A program made the position numbers and the translations under genes. Below are positions 5,841-5,951 of a stretch of 5,951 nucleotides of DNA, piece after piece. The notes below the pieces were generated by a model. The model saw only the letters and a list, made by a program, of their open reading frames with translations. It ran no database searches and was not told the DNA's origin. The stretch is from an uncultured Oceanospirillaceae bacterium (lineage in GTDB: Bacteria; Pseudomonadota; Gammaproteobacteria; Pseudomonadales; Oceanobacteraceae): assembly GCA_937974825.1 (NCBI GenBank), contig CALJVD010000124.1:1-5951 (forward strand). The letters are read 5' to 3'. Within the stretch, counting starts at the first letter, position 1, and every line of letters begins with the position of its first letter.

Positions 5841-5846
5841 ATTATA
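5841..5846 (-). promoter_or_regulatory. Candidate -10 box of the zinc-ribbon gene
   Basis: On the minus strand this is a perfect TATAAT, preceded by ATG rather than a true extended TGn. The nearest -35-like hexamer, TTGCCT, is 20 nt upstream, which is too far; the hexamer at 17 nt is CCTAAG. Transcription would start near 5834, giving a leader of about 70 nt. Confidence 0.4.
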
Positions 5847-5887
5847 CATTAATAGGTAGAAACCTTAGGCAATAATCCGATGTTTTT

Positions 5888-5951
5888 TCAAAAAACCTTG
5901 GGTTTATGCCGTTTTTCAACCATTCCGATAATAACAATTATCGGAAATATG
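5888..5951 (-). CDS. Possible C-terminal end of a minus-strand gene running in from the right
   Basis: One minus-strand frame is open from the window edge to a TGA at 5888-5890. Its last 20 residues are a hydrophobic run (IFPIIVIIGMV) followed by a basic tail (EKRHKPKVF), as at the end of an inner-membrane protein with a cytoplasmic C-terminus. Orientation matches the two genes to the left. Twenty open codons in AT-rich DNA can occur by chance. A plus-strand frame (ATG at 5880, open to 5951) competes for the same bases, so this is tentative. Confidence 0.25.
   Translation of the reverse strand, partial: IFPIIVIIGMVEKRHKPKVF
5923..5946. repeat. Perfect inverted repeat near the right edge
   Basis: TTCCGATAAT (5923-5932) and ATTATCGGAA (5937-5946) are exact complements around AACA, a 10-bp stem with a 4-nt loop. 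No T-run follows on either strand within view, so it is not an obvious terminator. The GATAAT/ATTATC half-sites recall Fur-type sites, but the four-base gap does not fit the Fur spacing. Confidence 0.5.

Larger units (their letters stand above)
5763..5865. repeat. Separated 10-bp inverted repeat abutting the zinc-ribbon start codon
   Basis: AGGTTTCTAC (5763-5772) and GTAGAAACCT (5856-5865) are exact inverted repeats 83 nt apart. The left arm touches the ATG at 5762 and overlaps its ribosome-binding site. If a transcript began upstream of 5865 the arms could pair and hide the site. If it begins at the TATAAT at 5841-5846, the far arm is outside the RNA and may instead be a protein-binding site or chance. 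Confidence 0.4.

Noticed and set aside
5923..5946. Fur box
   Set aside because: GATAAT and ATTATC half-sites are present, but their four-base gap does not fit the 7-1-7 or the three-hexamer Fur arrangement.

Overview
The window looks like ordinary chromosomal DNA of a marine-type gammaproteobacterium. The main reason is a complete rapA (hepA) gene, whose product is the SWI/SNF-type ATPase that recycles RNA polymerase and is characteristic of gammaproteobacteria. The neighbours, a YdgA/DUF945-like envelope protein and a cation diffusion facilitator, fit that group. Base composition is moderately AT-rich by eye, with strongly AT-rich spacers. An Oceanospirillales-like host is a guess, not a demonstrated assignment. 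I see no phage, transposon, CRISPR, rRNA or tRNA sequence.

Layout, left to right. Positions 1-40 hold a strong Rho-independent terminator for rapA. rapA occupies 54-2819 on the minus strand. A 132-bp divergent spacer (2820-2951) carries candidate promoters for rapA and for the plus-strand DUF945-like gene (2952-4235). That gene meets a minus-strand CDF metal transporter gene (4232-5110) tail to tail, and the two TAG stop codons share one CTAG palindrome. Upstream of the transporter is about 380 bp of AT-rich non-coding DNA (5111-5489) with a candidate promoter, two small dyads, one consensus DnaA box and short direct repeats. A small minus-strand gene (5490-5762) encodes a 90-residue membrane-anchored protein with a CxxC...CxxC zinc-ribbon motif. 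The right end (5763-5951) is its upstream region plus possibly the last codons of another minus-strand gene.

The genes do not form an obvious pathway. RapA acts on RNA polymerase, the DUF945-like protein is probably anchored in the inner membrane facing the periplasm, the CDF protein exports divalent metal (probably Zn2+), and the zinc-ribbon protein is unknown. The two rightmost complete genes are both metal-related in sequence and point the same way, but a 379-bp gap argues against a simple operon. Start codons were chosen over the longest open frames from family alignment and ribosome-binding sites. All three complete minus-strand genes have AAGTAG 6-8 nt before the start, whereas the DUF945-like gene has AAGGA.

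I did not find a convincing new multi-gene system. The best leads are small: a native six-histidine N-terminus on the transporter, the uncharacterised zinc-ribbon membrane protein with an inverted repeat touching its start codon, the overlapping divergent promoters, and the dyads and DnaA box in the transporter's upstream region.
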